A stretch of 64,000 nucleotides of DNA from Escallonia rubra (Eukaryota; Streptophyta; Magnoliopsida; Escalloniales; Escalloniaceae): the NCBI GenBank assembly GCA_033065855.1, contig JAVXUO010001465.1, forward strand, positions 1 to 64,000, given 5' to 3'. Shown piece by piece: positions 49,080 to 61,270 of the stretch (its first letter is position 1; each line of letters begins with the position of its first letter). The notes under the pieces are model-generated. The model made no database searches. It saw only the letters and a list, made by a program, of their open reading frames with translations, and was not told where the DNA came from. A program made the translations under genes and the position numbers.

Positions 49080-50740
49080 TCACTCATAAACATGGAATTT
49101 TAACGTACAAGAAGAGGACAGGAAGGAGGGCCGCAAATTGGGCATGTTTCACGCTTCCAGCCGACGATTCATATGTATGATCACTCGATCCTTATACCGG
49201 ATCAGGATGCGCGTCATAGCCATCACTTTTTCATGGACGAGGTATGGATTTCATCTACTGTTTCTAGATTTGACACACACTTTGCACACAATATTGGGGC
49301 CCACTTGATAATTTTCTAATTGTTTTCATGCATTTCATGCAAAAACTGGAGGGTCCTTGAATTTTTCCTCTCTTTTGCGTGATTTTTGCAGCCTTTCCAT
49401 CGAACATTTATTGTAGCGCTCCTTGAATCTGGTACGCGTATGGTGGGGGAAAGTACTAGAATCAATTGAGAATCGAATAGATGAATGGATTTCATGCTTT
49501 TACCCGGAGTAAAGAGCATCTATTGAGCTTGGCGAAGCGTTCATGGAAATTAACCAACACGTTCTATGTATCGTTCAGGGTGGTTACTTTTATCCCATAC
49601 GATTTCGCGAATATCACGAGTATTCGCGTTCGAGGGAATCCTATCCCGTAGGCCTATGATCTCGGCAAGGACTGCGACATCATGGTTTGGTTGCTTGCAG
49701 TTGAGCCGTCCTACAAGAAGGGTGGTTCTGTACTGCTTTTCTACCTTTTGTTCCTACTATAAGCGTATGGCACTTAAGGATGCTGATGAGGCGTTGAATG
49801 ATCAGTATGTCCAGGGGTTTCTGCTATATGTCCCGGGGGAGACATTATTAGCAATGTGTTTAGCAACGGGGTTGATTATGTCTAGCTTTGGTGCTTGAGA
49901 GCTTTGGAGGAGATAGGGGAGATCGGGGAACACGACTGGGGTACTCCGGCCATGGCCTATCTGCACACTCTAGGGGCTCAGTATCCTGAGGGTTAGTCAT
50001 CGAGCTTTTTGGGACACTGTGATGTTAGGGAGGTATGTCTCCGCTCTTGAACTTTTTTTTATTTTTCTCATGCACTTTGCGAAAGCGTTGGTGGGAATCC
50101 ACTAACGCGTTCTATCTATCATTCGGGGACGCTACGTTTACCCAATACGGTTTTGTAAATATCACAAGTATTCTAATTCAAGGGAGGCCTATCCCATGGA
50201 CCTATGATCTCGACAAGGACCGCGACATCGTTTTCCGGTTGCTTGGGTTTAAGACATCCTATAAGAAGGTTGGTTCTATTTTGCTTGCTACCTTCCATTC
50301 CTATTATGAGGGTATGACATTGGAGGATGGCAACGAGGAATCGATTGATTAGTATGTCCAGGGGTCTCTGTTATATGTTCCATGGGAGACGTTGTTTAAC
50401 AACGTGTTCAGCAACGGGGTTGATTTAATTCAGCTCTAGTGCTTGAGAGCTTTGGAGGATATAGGGGAGACCAGGGAGCACGACTGGGCTGCTCCAGCGA
50501 TGGCCTATCTGCACCACTCGACGAGCTCAGTATCCTCGGGGTAGTCCTCGAGCTTTATGGGATACTGTGATGTTTGGGAGGTATGTATCCGCTCTTTAAC
50601 TTTTTCTGAATTTTCTCATGTACTTGGTGAAGCATTGGTGGGAATCCACCAACACGTGCTATCTATTGTTCAGGGAGGCTACGTTTACACCCATACGATT
50701 TTGTGAATATCACGAGTATTCACCTACTGAATTAAAGTAT
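49080..50740 (+). pseudogene. Plant mobile domain (PMD, aminotransferase-like) pseudogene with a threefold tandem domain repeat
   Basis: The PMD family (PF10536) includes host genes such as MAIN and domains carried by transposons. A possible first coding piece around 49110-49235 ends before a GTATGG donor; a TTTTTGCAG acceptor at about 49393 leads into the domain. Recognisable PMD text: SWKLTNTFYVSF...YDFANITSI, then YDL.KD, and EEIGEIGEHDWGTPAMAYLH. The block recurs: FYLSFGDATFTQYGFVNITS...YDLDKDRDIVFRLLGFKTSYKK in copy 2, and a truncated copy 3. Matching points at 49551, 50097 and 50645 give spacings of 546 and 548 bp, including the intron-like GTATGT...TTTTCTCATG. Each copy has stops or frameshifts. 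Confidence 0.7.
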
Positions 50741-50959
50741 GTTAAAGACATAGGGCAACCCTGTTCATTGAGGCGTTTAACACATACATTGTAAGTCACT
50801 TGAAATTGGATATGCATTGTTTCTGACCGTTTAAATAGATCTAATGATATCAGCACTCGAGTTGTTATGAAGGTGGATATCGGAGATCAGACATGGTTAA
50901 GAGCAGTAATCTAAGGAACATCAAATTTCGAGGACAAAATTTCTTTATGGGGTAGATAA
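50741..50959 (+). mobile_element. 3' end of a gypsy element (pol tail and polypurine tract)
   Basis: The stretch ending CATCAAATTTCGAGGACAAA and ATTTCTTTATGGGG is typical of the last codons and polypurine tract of Ty3/gypsy polyproteins. TGTAATACACCGAACCC follows at 50960 as a plausible LTR start. The upstream pol region is not recognisable because the PMD repeats lie there. Confidence 0.5.
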
Positions 50960-53900
50960 TGTAATACACCGAACCCAGGGTTAGTTTTATGGTAACTTCT
51001 AATAAGTTACTTATTACTTTAGCGACGGTGTAAGTGATATTATTCGTCGTCTGTAGCGACCATTGTTGCGAGCGTTATTGTTTGGGACCTTTAACGACAG
51101 TTATTGTAACATCCCGAAAATCCAGAGCTCCATCGCCCTGAACTCCCAGAGCGTTAACCTACTTTAGAGCATCTAACTAGACATCAACTCGTATTCTTCA
51201 AAATACAAGATTACAAAATTGCTTAACTTAAACTATTAAACTTAGACTCTTTATAATGTCGTGTTCTTATAGAACGAGTTAACAGTACCGACCCACGCAG
51301 GCGTCTTACTATACAGTAATAATGGGCTCTCCGGAATGTCACACAGACTCTAAACTCATTCACGAGCATTCTACAACTGATCATCACCTGTAGAAGGGAG
51401 TCAAACGAAGGGTGAGCATTTGAAATCAGTAAGGCCGTTCAAAGACAACGGAAGGAATTACAAACGATTCAGGAATGTCCATTCGATGATAATGTTTCAA
51501 AACATTTCTACAATCATGAACAGTTTGATAAGTTCAAAAACGATCATAATCAGTCATAACCAAAAGTGACCCAAGACAATCATAGACATACACAAAAACA
51601 AACATTAACCAAATACAAAAAAAAAACAAAAACAAACATTAACAATCATCCCAGTTTTCATAACGAACATTAACAATCATAACCAAATACTAACACAATC
51701 ATTTCAAGATCATTTCCAAAGCCATCATTTTAAAATACAATGACGATTTTTCGAAGGGTTTCAAAAGGAACACATATACTTCAAAGGAAAATAGGGGAAA
51801 TGTTTCAGCCAATCACAAACAGTTTAATCACAATGTAGGGAAGAGTTTCAATTCAACCCCCTTCAATCAGATAACAAGACATTCATTTGAACATCATTTT
51901 CAAAACAATTATTGTAAGATACAATGAAGCAAATTCAAGGACATTGATCTTGGGCAGAGGCAATGTCATTCAAGAAATGCACATAAAGTATACACATGCA
52001 TGATGTACGACAACTGGCCCTTTACATCGATCAAGGGACTAGCCTGCTTTCAGGCAGTCACAAACAGTTTACAATGCCTATTTCAGAACAGACCCCAGGT
52101 CAACACATAAGACACAATCATAGAATCAACAAAAAATTCAATGCTTAACTTGTAACATAAATGGGCATTAACATGAATTCAAATAATCGATATCAATTAG
52201 GGTTTCAGTAATAATTAAACATGTTGATATCAATTCATCATTCAGGATTCAAGAATAGCCACAAACAAATAGCAAGAACGATTACAAATAGTTATCGAAT
52301 TTAGGCACAACAATTCAGAAGAAAGAATGCAAACAATTATTGAATTTGCTCAGCTTGCAATAACATGCGAGCATCGACAAGATTTTTAAATAACCAATTC
52401 GGGTTCAATATTGGGATTTTCTTGGCAATAACATGCTGATATCAATGCAAATCTCAATGTTCAACAAAAACGAAAGAATTCTTACGAACATAATTTACAG
52501 AATTTAGGGTTCAGATAGAAATCCTTACCGGGGTTCAGATAAAAACCCTTACTTGGATCTGAAGTTAAATTAGCCTAACTAGAAAGTCTTTTACTTTAAC
52601 CTAGACAGAATAATCAAAGGATCAAGATACAGTCTACACTACGATATTATAAACTCAATACTTACCCACGCATACTCCCAAATGAACCCCCTCACCGGAT
52701 AAGTAAAATTACCAAAATGCCCATCATGCGTAAAATTACCAAAAACACCCATCATCCTTAAATTAATAAAACATCCTTCCCATAATTATAGTCGCTAAAA
52801 TATCCTTACCATATGTGAATTTACTCAAAAAGACCTTTTATAGGTAAAATTACCAAAATACCCCCTCTGGGTGGCAAATTACCATAATACCCCCTGGGGA
52901 TTCCCGGCACCGAAAAAATCTTAAAAACACATCAAAGCACTATTTTAAACACCCTGAAGTCATTATTGGACTAAAAAGTATTTTAAAAAAATTTCGTCAG
53001 AAATCCCGAACCAGTGTGCGGACCGAGCGCTCAGAAGTCGACTTGCTAAAAATAGCTATCGATCTTGGAATGGCATGAAATTTTAGAATGAAACATCTCT
53101 CTAATTTAAGGTTCCCCTAAAAATTTTAGATTAATATAATTTGATTTACTATATTAAATCATTCGTAAATACCTTTTAACGATACCTTAATTTGGCGTCC
53201 TTCGCGGATACCGAAAAATCCCAAAATTTTACATAGCTTGTGTGTCGTAAGTATAATGGGGGCACTATTTTGAGCTTGGTCAAAATCTAAGCAAAACCTT
53301 TTTTAAAAATTCACATAAAGCTGCCTAACCCAACCCCCCCCCCCCCCCCGGCCCAGTGACAATTATAGTCATTATTCACGATCATAACCCACACCCATTT
53401 CACCTTAAATACACACACTTCATCTTATACCTCATTGCACTGCTAGAACACATACACTTATGCCCAAAATTCTCACGCGCACACGCATTACCATACCTAA
53501 ACACACTTACTACACCTAACTACACATACTAACACACATCAAAACATATACTAACACCAAATTACACACACATATCTCACATAATACATTCGAACACACA
53601 CACTCACACCCACTGCCACTCCAGGCAGACACTGTCAACACCAAGAACATACATTGTCACACACTTATATCCTCTCGGCAACTCCCACAAGCACTCCTAA
53701 TCACTTCAATTCACACAATATCACTACATTTATTCAATTTATCCACAAAATCTCACATGAACTCCCTCACCCGAAACTCACTCACTACAACTACACACAC
53801 AAAACCCAACTGCACAGTCACGATCCCCTCTCCCTTATGCCTACTAGCACACACACATTAAAGGCTAATTTATCTACCAAAATCGTTGAAAACCAAAACC

Positions 53901-54800
53901 TCATTCCCACACCTGAAACACCCACACACCCGTGAACGTATCCCCTGCATAGCCATGTTCATGGCTCACGCACACACTGCATATTAGCTAAAAACACACA
54001 CTAAACACACAATCACACACTAGAACACATATTTAAGAGTTTGAGGGATTACCTCTTGAGAAGTGGCTCGAATTCCCTCTCTTTCTCCCTATTTTTCTTC
54101 TTCCCTACGATGCTCTGTTTTTTACTTATTCTTCCCTATTTATCTGTCTTTGTTCTTGTTTACTGTTTCATATTTTCCCTCCGAATTTCTTCTTCTTTTG
54201 TTTTACTTTCTTAAAAAAAAAATACCATAAGTTTCTACCTCATATTTTATAATAAAATTTGATTAGTCACCAACAAAATAGCAAGAGGTGGCATCCACTA
54301 AAAGAATTTTCTCTAAAATTTGACACGTAATCCCTAACTTTTAAAAATTACAAATTAACCCCCAAAATTTTCCAAAAATACGACCCCAAAAGTTTTCAAA
54401 TTTACATTTTTGCCCCAAAATTATTTTAACATGTCATCAGCTACTAACCTCCGAGCATTGCTCAAATTAATCCCCCGTTTATTTTTCGGGTCACCGATAA
54501 TTATTTTAAACCACTTGAAAAGTGCGGGATATTACAGTTATTGAGAATAATATTAGTTACAACCTTGAGCGACATATTATAATAATCATAGGATGTAAAC
54601 AACAAGACTGGATGCAATTGAAAACGTTGAAAGTTAGCGGGTAACTTGGGAAAGAAAAATAACTAAAGTCCAAGGGTTTTTAAGCAAATTTCTTTTAGGG
54701 CTAGTATCTATACATGCTAATTAGGTTGAGCCGTCACAGAGGTTCTCTGGCTCCCTTTTTATGTGAAACCTAGAGAGAGAGAGAGAGAGAGCTAGGGTAA
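50960..54800 (+). repeat. LTR of the gypsy element at 50741, split by a solo LTR; right end approximate
   Basis: It starts TGTAATACACCGAACC, runs to 51104, and resumes at 54537 after the solo LTR (AGCGAC-containing phrases occur on both sides). A GA microsatellite is at 54773-54791. Where the LTR ends is unclear; 54740-54980 is possible. Confidence 0.4.
51105..54536 (-). mobile_element. Solo LTR (3.4 kb), probably of a Tekay/Del-type chromovirus
   Basis: Begins TGTAACATCCCG and ends CGGGATATTACA on the plus strand, flanked by GTTAT at 51100-51104 and 54537-54541. The minus-strand reading ending GGATTTTCGGGATGTTACA is the form I know from 3' LTR ends of this chromovirus group. It holds no coding region; 53350-53940 is CACA-rich and a C-run lies at 53333-53349. 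An alternative reading is a 9-bp duplication CAGTTATTG, which would make it Mutator-like; family resemblance favours an LTR. Confidence 0.6.
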
Positions 54801-55009
54801 AATATTTCTAGGTATGATCTCTATTCTTTTCTCCCTAATTTCAGTAATTAATTGGATGTGTAAAGTGTGGTTTTGGGTGTGTTTTAGAAGGGTGTTGATG
54901 TGTTGAGCGCTAGGATTTTGTGTGTATTTCAGAAGGTGAGATGTGGGGTGTTTGATAAGAAGGCTGATGTAAAGCAGCATTAGTACCACAATAGGTCCAC
55001 AGACCCTGT

Positions 55010-55705
55010 ATGCCGGTTGCTTTGATGCTGCGTGCTACTCAGCTTCATTAGTGAAATCATAAAGTAGGTGATATTTTTTGCACATTCTTACTTCTTTCTT
55101 CGCAAATGAGAAATTAGAGAAATCCCAAGGCACCGGTATCTAATCTAAAAGACAAACCATGACAAAGTTTTGATGCTCACAAACATGAAATGACACAAAT
55201 ATCATGCAAACGACTTGATTTTTCGCACAAGGACAGAAACAGGGAAAGACCCAACAACACAAAGAGCAAATAAATCTCAATATTATATAGAAACACGGAA
55301 GGACCCAACGGCTGAAACAGCCAAACCAACCAAAAACAATTGAAGAGAAAATAGAAACAGAGAGGAGAGTAGCAGATCCATCAACGAAAAAGTAAAAGAG
55401 AGAGAGAAAGATGGTCAAAACTTTGAAGAGTTGTGCAGGAGATGGGGCTTTGTTCTCTCCGGTCACGGATCGTTGGGTGCTTGATTGGGAAGCGACGGGT
55501 ACCGACGGCGTGTCCGTCGTATCTACACTGGGTCTTCGGCAGTTAAAGGGATGGGGTCTAGGTGCAGCTTCTCTGTTGCTTTTGGCAGATATGCGAATGG
55601 TGATAGAGAGAGAGTTGAGGATTTGTTATTCATTGGAAAATGAAGGAGATAAAGGAGAGAGAGACAGAGGAAAGCTATAAGATTCCCTCTGACGTGATAA
55701 TGCAT
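55010..55705 (-). other. Leader-like segment, possible captured first exon, minus strand
   Basis: Read on the minus strand, 55705 downwards looks like a gene start: a pyrimidine-rich leader, overlapping frames (one starting at 55466, MTGENKAPSPAQLFKVLT, turning hydrophobic), and a CT-rich stretch. Overlapping plus-strand frames also exist, so coding direction is uncertain. I recognise no domain. Helitron-like DNA lies to the right, so capture is possible. Confidence 0.25.
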
Positions 55706-56209
55706 AGAGGCGTCAGAGGCATGGAAGAAAAAATGTTAAATAGTGGAGACTCAATCAGTTTTCTCTGACAGTGTGAAATCGATTGGCGAAAAAGGTGAAA
55801 CATCCTTTTTCATTTTTTGGGTACTGTTTCGATATTTGGATCCAAAACAAATATAGAAAATGATAAAAATACGCGAAAAATGCATCTTTTCATCATCATT
55901 ACAAAAAATGGGAAAAAATATAAATGTACAGCCCCATTATTTTTGTTTTGTTACCTAATTTGTTTAGATACCGAATTCAAATGTTACTTATCGGTTCCTT
56001 GAAAATTGTCAGTGCAAAAACTACTCGACATTCAAATTTCTTGAGAAATGATAACAACAAAGAGTTGTTTACATTATTCCTAAAAGTATTTCTAATTTAT
56101 CTCTATAATTTTAACAATTTTACTGTAGTTTAGATTTTCTTTATTTGCGGTTCCGTTACATATATTTTTTGAACCTCTGTAAAAAGTCACGTAAAAGGTT
56201 CTTTTTAAA

Positions 56210-57016
56210 GTTATCGAATGAATGAGTCGCACACGCATCGCATGTGCAAGGCGGCTTGTATGTATGTGTGTATACACAAACACACACACACTATATAACA
56301 AGAACAACTATTTGGTGTAACATCTCTTTTGATGTTATACAACTACCTATCTAGAATGGTGACAAATTTTTTTCCTAAATAACACACTTTTAATACCTAA
56401 TTGCTTATTTACTCAATTTTGAAACTTATTTACCTATCTACCACATTTTTTGAAATCGTGGTTCCAAACAGAGATTTCAAGCAAACCACGTTTTCAACAA
56501 TATGTTATTGAAAACGTGGTTTTAAACCACGTTTCTTCCTTGAAATCTCTGTTTGGAACCACGATTTCCAAAAATGTGGTAGATAGGTAAATAAGGTTCA
56601 AAATATATTATTGAAAACGTGGTTTGAAACCACGTTTTCTTCCTTGAAATCTCTGTTTGGAACCACGATTTTCAAAAGTGTGGTAGATAGGTAAATAAGT
56701 TCAAAATAGAGTGAAGAAGTAATTAAGTATTAAAAGTGTGTTATTTAGGGCAAAAACTCCAAGTGGTACTATGAGAAAATTCTCAAAAAATGACACAAAT
56801 TAAAATATTAAATAACAACTTTAAGGACATTTACATTTATATACAATGTTTAATAATATAACAAGTTTCAATTTAACAACTTTAATTTTATACATGGGCC
56901 ATTTAAAATTCATTAAAAATATAGTCAAACATATTCCAAAGGCCAAGTTTGATATTAAAAAAATATCATATTACTAATTTTATTTTTGCGCACGCACGCG
57001 TGTGCGTGTGCGACTT
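56210..57016 (+). mobile_element. Helitron-like 3' end followed by a second Helitron-like unit
   Basis: A hairpin-type end (GCACACGCATCGCATGTGC at 56229) closes one unit. The next starts around 56295-56330 (TTTGGTGTAACATCTCTTTT) and closes near 57016 on GCACGCACGCGTGTGCGTGT. Phrases such as ACATGGGCCATTTAAAATTC are shared with unit A at 5531-6132. Confidence 0.45.
56366..56755. repeat. Foldback cluster with one inverted and two direct arms
   Basis: An arm at 56366-56500 (AACACACTTTTAATACCTAA through AAACCACGTTTTCAA) is inverted against 56506-56600 and again against 56605-56750. All share GTTTGGAACCACGATTT and GTGGTAGATAGGTAAATAAG-like text. A related half-arm lies at 57245-57390. A transcript could fold two ways. 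Confidence 0.85.
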
Positions 57017-57250
57017 GTATATATAAAGGAAAACACCTTTTTTTTGTGTAACACCACTTTTTGGTGTTACATAACTACCTATTTAGGATGGTGACAAATT
57101 ACATTTTAAGGAATTTTTTAAAAAGTGATCCAAAATAAAAGTCTTAAATGGTAAATAACTACCTAAGAAGACATGCTTAATTCTTAGAATTTGAAAATTA
57201 TTTGAAAATTTGTTGTCAAAATACATCCAAAAGTTGATTTTTTCCCCTAA
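57017..57250 (+). mobile_element. Third Helitron-like unit start, truncated
   Basis: It begins TATATATAAAGGAAAACACC and GTGTAACACCACTTTTTGGT directly after the preceding hairpin end, like the A-B junction at 6132. It merges into the half-arm repeat at 57245 and no 3' end was found. Confidence 0.4.
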
Positions 57251-57390
57251 ATAATACTATTTTAAAACTTAATCACCTATTTACTCCATTTTCAGACTTA
57301 TTTACCCGCATACCACACTTTTGAAAATCGCGGTTCGGAACCGCGATTTCAAAGGAGAAAACGTAGTTTGGAACCACGTTTTCATGTTTT

Positions 57391-60300
57391 TTTTTTCATT
57401 TTCTGTTTCATTTCTCAAAATCTAAGAAAACTTAACAAAATAAAAGATACTGTAGAAAGAAAAAAAGGCGCGCGTTTGGAATTCTGCATTCTGAACCCGA
57501 TTTCCTCCTTCCTCCTTTCTTTTTCCTTCCTCCTTCATCCTTCCTCCTTTCTTCTTCCTTCTTCCTGTTGCTCACGGCTGGGCTACACCAGTAGTGCACC
57601 AGTGAGTTTTCTACTTTATCCTTTCTTTCGTTTTTCTTCCTTCTTACTTTTTTCTTCCTTCTTATTTTTTTCTTCTGTGTCATCTTGTAACATCATTGCT
57701 GGGTATTCCAATTTTAGGATTAGGGAAAAAGTTCAAGCTCATTAGATAATTTACTGTTGGGATTAAGGCAAAATTTGAGAGGTCCAACCAAGCAACATCT
57801 ATAGATCCACCCAATTTAGCAATGTGAGTCCTCCTCTCTGTTTTACTTTGCACCAATTTCACAGGTTGTTACTGTTATGGTTGTTGAAATTTGGAAATTA
57901 TATTCAACAAGTTCTTGAGCTCAGATGGTGTAGGAAAAGATGGTTTGATAAGCTCTCTTGAAACGATATCAGCCTTCATTTTGGTTCTAAGCACAAGACC
58001 ATGTGTATAGGATTCCTTCTATGCTATGCCTTGTCCGTGTCAGATGATAGGCAATATACAGAATTTGAGGAGATATGCAGTTGCATAAACCCAGATACAG
58101 TACCAAATTATCCAATCAGTGAAATATACTAAGTCTTTAGGATTAATCACTGTAAGGTAATACATTTATCTAATTCTTTTAGCTCATGTGGACCTGAACA
58201 GGATTGTGTGTGTTTGATCCTTACGGATCGGAGTTAAGACTTGGAGCAACAAACTTTTCACTGACATGACAACTGTTCAGCAGCTTTGCACCTGGAAAGC
58301 TAGAATCAGATTTCTAACAAGGACTCTAATCCTTAAAGAAAAAGAAAGAAATTCCCTCACAGAGGTATAACTATGTGCATTGATATGTGTAGTTATAAGC
58401 AAAATCTAGTTTTTGTTTACTAATAATTAGGCATGAGGATTGAACTTAGTAGCATGAAACTATATGTCACGATTCTCTTTCGGAAACTTGCTTTTGCTTA
58501 GATGGGAATGTGCTGCCTAGAAATGTCTCAAAGTGTGTACACCATTTTTAAGTGTAAGATATATTAGACAATTGGTATTACTCTTTACACATCACTTTTA
58601 TTAGATCCTTCCAGGTGCTTAAGCTTCTTCTCGCTCCCGACTTGTGCAACTAAGGGATTGAAAGCTTAAACTTCTTTCCACTTTGTCGTTTCCTAGTTAT
58701 ATAGACATCTTAGTTACAAAGTACATATCATGTAAACCTTAAATGCTTAGAACTTGGACTATGTAACTCTAAACAGTACTACAATTTAGGGCAAGCCTTC
58801 CATAAGGAAATGACATATCCTCAAGATCCATCTCAGGGCAGTTATACTAACTGACAATTCCCACCATATATCGAGGATGTAAATTGTATATTATGAATAT
58901 CCAGGTCTAGAAAGTGATAATATAAATTATATTAAGCCATGGTTTTGATTAATTTGAATAATTTTATGGGCACAACACTGACAAACAAAGAGTATTGTCT
59001 CTGTCTCAAGTCATTAAGGAGATTCTTTGTATGAAATGACATAACATTATTGGTGTGTTAGACCATTACTTTCAACAATGGAGTCACCTTACCATCCTCT
59101 TTGTTTGTTTGTATTTTTCTATTTTTACGTACGCATTCTAGAAGTTCTTCTTATTTAGTTTAATGCATGCTGTAAATGCCCGTGTGTTTCTTCTTGTTGT
59201 CACAGTATAACATGTTATACAACCCTGTCAAGGTCATAATCAATGTCACCTGTGGAATCAAAATTGATATCACCAATTTTTTTGGTCTGCAAGAGTTGAT
59301 TGAAAACTACTGTAATGAGGAAAACACGAGTTACGAGTTTCTTACTAGATAATCGATCAAATAGCTCATAGTTCTTGTAAAAAAATCGTGAAGATGCCTT
59401 TTTTTAGGACGATATGGTGAATTAGAATCAAGAGTACTTTCATATGAGGGGGAAATGAAACATAAAAGTGGCAATGAAGTTTTTGAGTAAGTGATTGTTG
59501 CTAGGGCAAGACCAGCGTTATCATTTTATCAGCACCATGGTGGCAACATAGCTGCACCGATTTTCGAAGTCGTACCTTGCAATGAACATTTTTATCTGTT
59601 TTTCAAAAAGCCTTCTTCTAAGATAATCTCAGGAACTGATGTCTTCATCCTGGTTGTTAGTAGATGCTTGCAAATAATTCATGATGTGGATAACAAACTG
59701 GTTTACACCAACATAAAGCCTTGGAAATTGATTTTTTATTACGGTAATGCACGACCCAAGAAACATCAAATTAATTTTTTCCAAATTGCTGGTGACTTTT
59801 CCACATTCACAATCCTATTGTAGATTTCCAGTGAAAACACAAAGGAATATTTTATTGGATGATGTTCTTATAGCTGTAATTGAGAGCATCTTTGTATGTT
59901 TCATGAGCCATGATTGTGTACCAACTATTTTTTTTTTTTGTTCCTGATCCCATGGAATCTTTACACCAGATTGTCTAGAAATACATTTTGAAATCAGCAA
60001 AAGTATAACCAGGAACTGGTCTGCAATTAATTCGGATTTCTAAGAACTAATTCAGCTTCATAAAATGGTAACAGTCGTTCTCTAGAAAGTTTGGACAAAA
60101 GAAGCTCCAAGAATTAGTGTCTACTAGCAGGATGAGTAAGCACGTACCTTACTCTTTCAAATAGCCTTATTGTGCTATCCCAGTACAACTATAAGACGAT
60201 TTACGATTGCTGCTTGGACCAACTTTCGGCAATAAAAGGGCGTGTGAAGTCCAACTAAGGATTGTGTATTATACTGCTAAACTAAGGATTGTGTATCCTG

Positions 60301-61270
60301 CTGCTGGAAATAGGAGATGCATTTTATTTTAGTGGTATGGTATAAAGGTACTATGACCAACTAAGTGAAGTCTATGTTGCTTTTCTTTTTCTCTTAAAGT
60401 TAATATTATACTGTTAAATGAAGGATTTTGTATGACTTTCATAAATAGGACACTATGCTATTTAGGATTGGGTATGTTTATCTGTTTAACATCACCGATA
60501 ATTTAGATGTACATAGTGCTAAATGCTAACTGTAACTAGTTTGACCGTCTTGAGTCAGATTTAAGGCAGATTGGCTGTGAAATCTGTAAGTGTTGAGTTT
60601 TGTATACTAACCATGGACTTGAAAATCGCATGGACTTAAAATTCTTCATTTATAAGTTTATTCTTTGTATTAAGGAGAGGTCACTCTTTATGGGAGTAAG
60701 ATGGAGGATTTCAATACCTTAAACATCTTTATTTGCAGAAACAAAACATGATACAGCTGGGAGCTACCTTAACTTGGAATTAGATATGATCTTGACTTTA
60801 GCAATGTTAGATCAAGTCATCAATAATTTGACTCAGTTGCTGAGCCCTTTGTGCTACCTTCTAAGAGCATTATAAATTATCCACCATGCAGAAATTATCG
60901 GATCACTGCAGATACAGTTGCTCTTTGCCAAATAGAAAGTTACCGCATTAAAGATTTGGTGAATTTGTGCTTTTTAATCTTGTTGTATATGTAATTGTAA
61001 TGTAAATTAGTTATGTATATATACTAGCTTTAGTCATTTTATGATATTAGGAACAATAGAGAAATGGACTGATGCTATGGGCCATAATATGTCCACTGTG
61101 TGTGTGTGTGTGTTGGTGTGCGTGTCTGTGTGTGTGTTTTGTGTTTGTGGCTTAGCGCGTGTGTGCCTCAATCAAGCCTCATCCAAGTTATGATTTACCA
61201 TGCTTTGTAATGACATATAGTTTGTATAGAAAACTTAATCATATTTCTATGCAAATGCTGAAGGTTTGTC
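57391..61270. other. Region upstream of the MURA pseudogene, with a weak kinase-like frame
   Basis: Pyrimidine-rich at 57500-57690. A frame at 59491-59823 (+) contains LQIIHDVDNKLVYTNIKP and KLIF, faintly like a kinase catalytic-loop neighbourhood without the usual HRD/DFG residues; I would not call it a gene. TG microsatellite at 61097-61147. Some of this DNA may belong to the same Mutator element. Confidence 0.3.

Noticed and set aside
55411..55680. 89-residue plus-strand frame as a gene
   Set aside because: It overlaps minus-strand frames with leader-like features, has no domain and lies in DNA of uncertain origin.
57368..57745. 125-residue Phe/Ser-rich frame
   Set aside because: Comes from TTCC/TTCTTCC low-complexity sequence read in one frame.
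59491..59823. Protein kinase gene
   Set aside because: Only a faint IHD...NIKP likeness, with no HRD or DFG and no flanking kinase subdomains.
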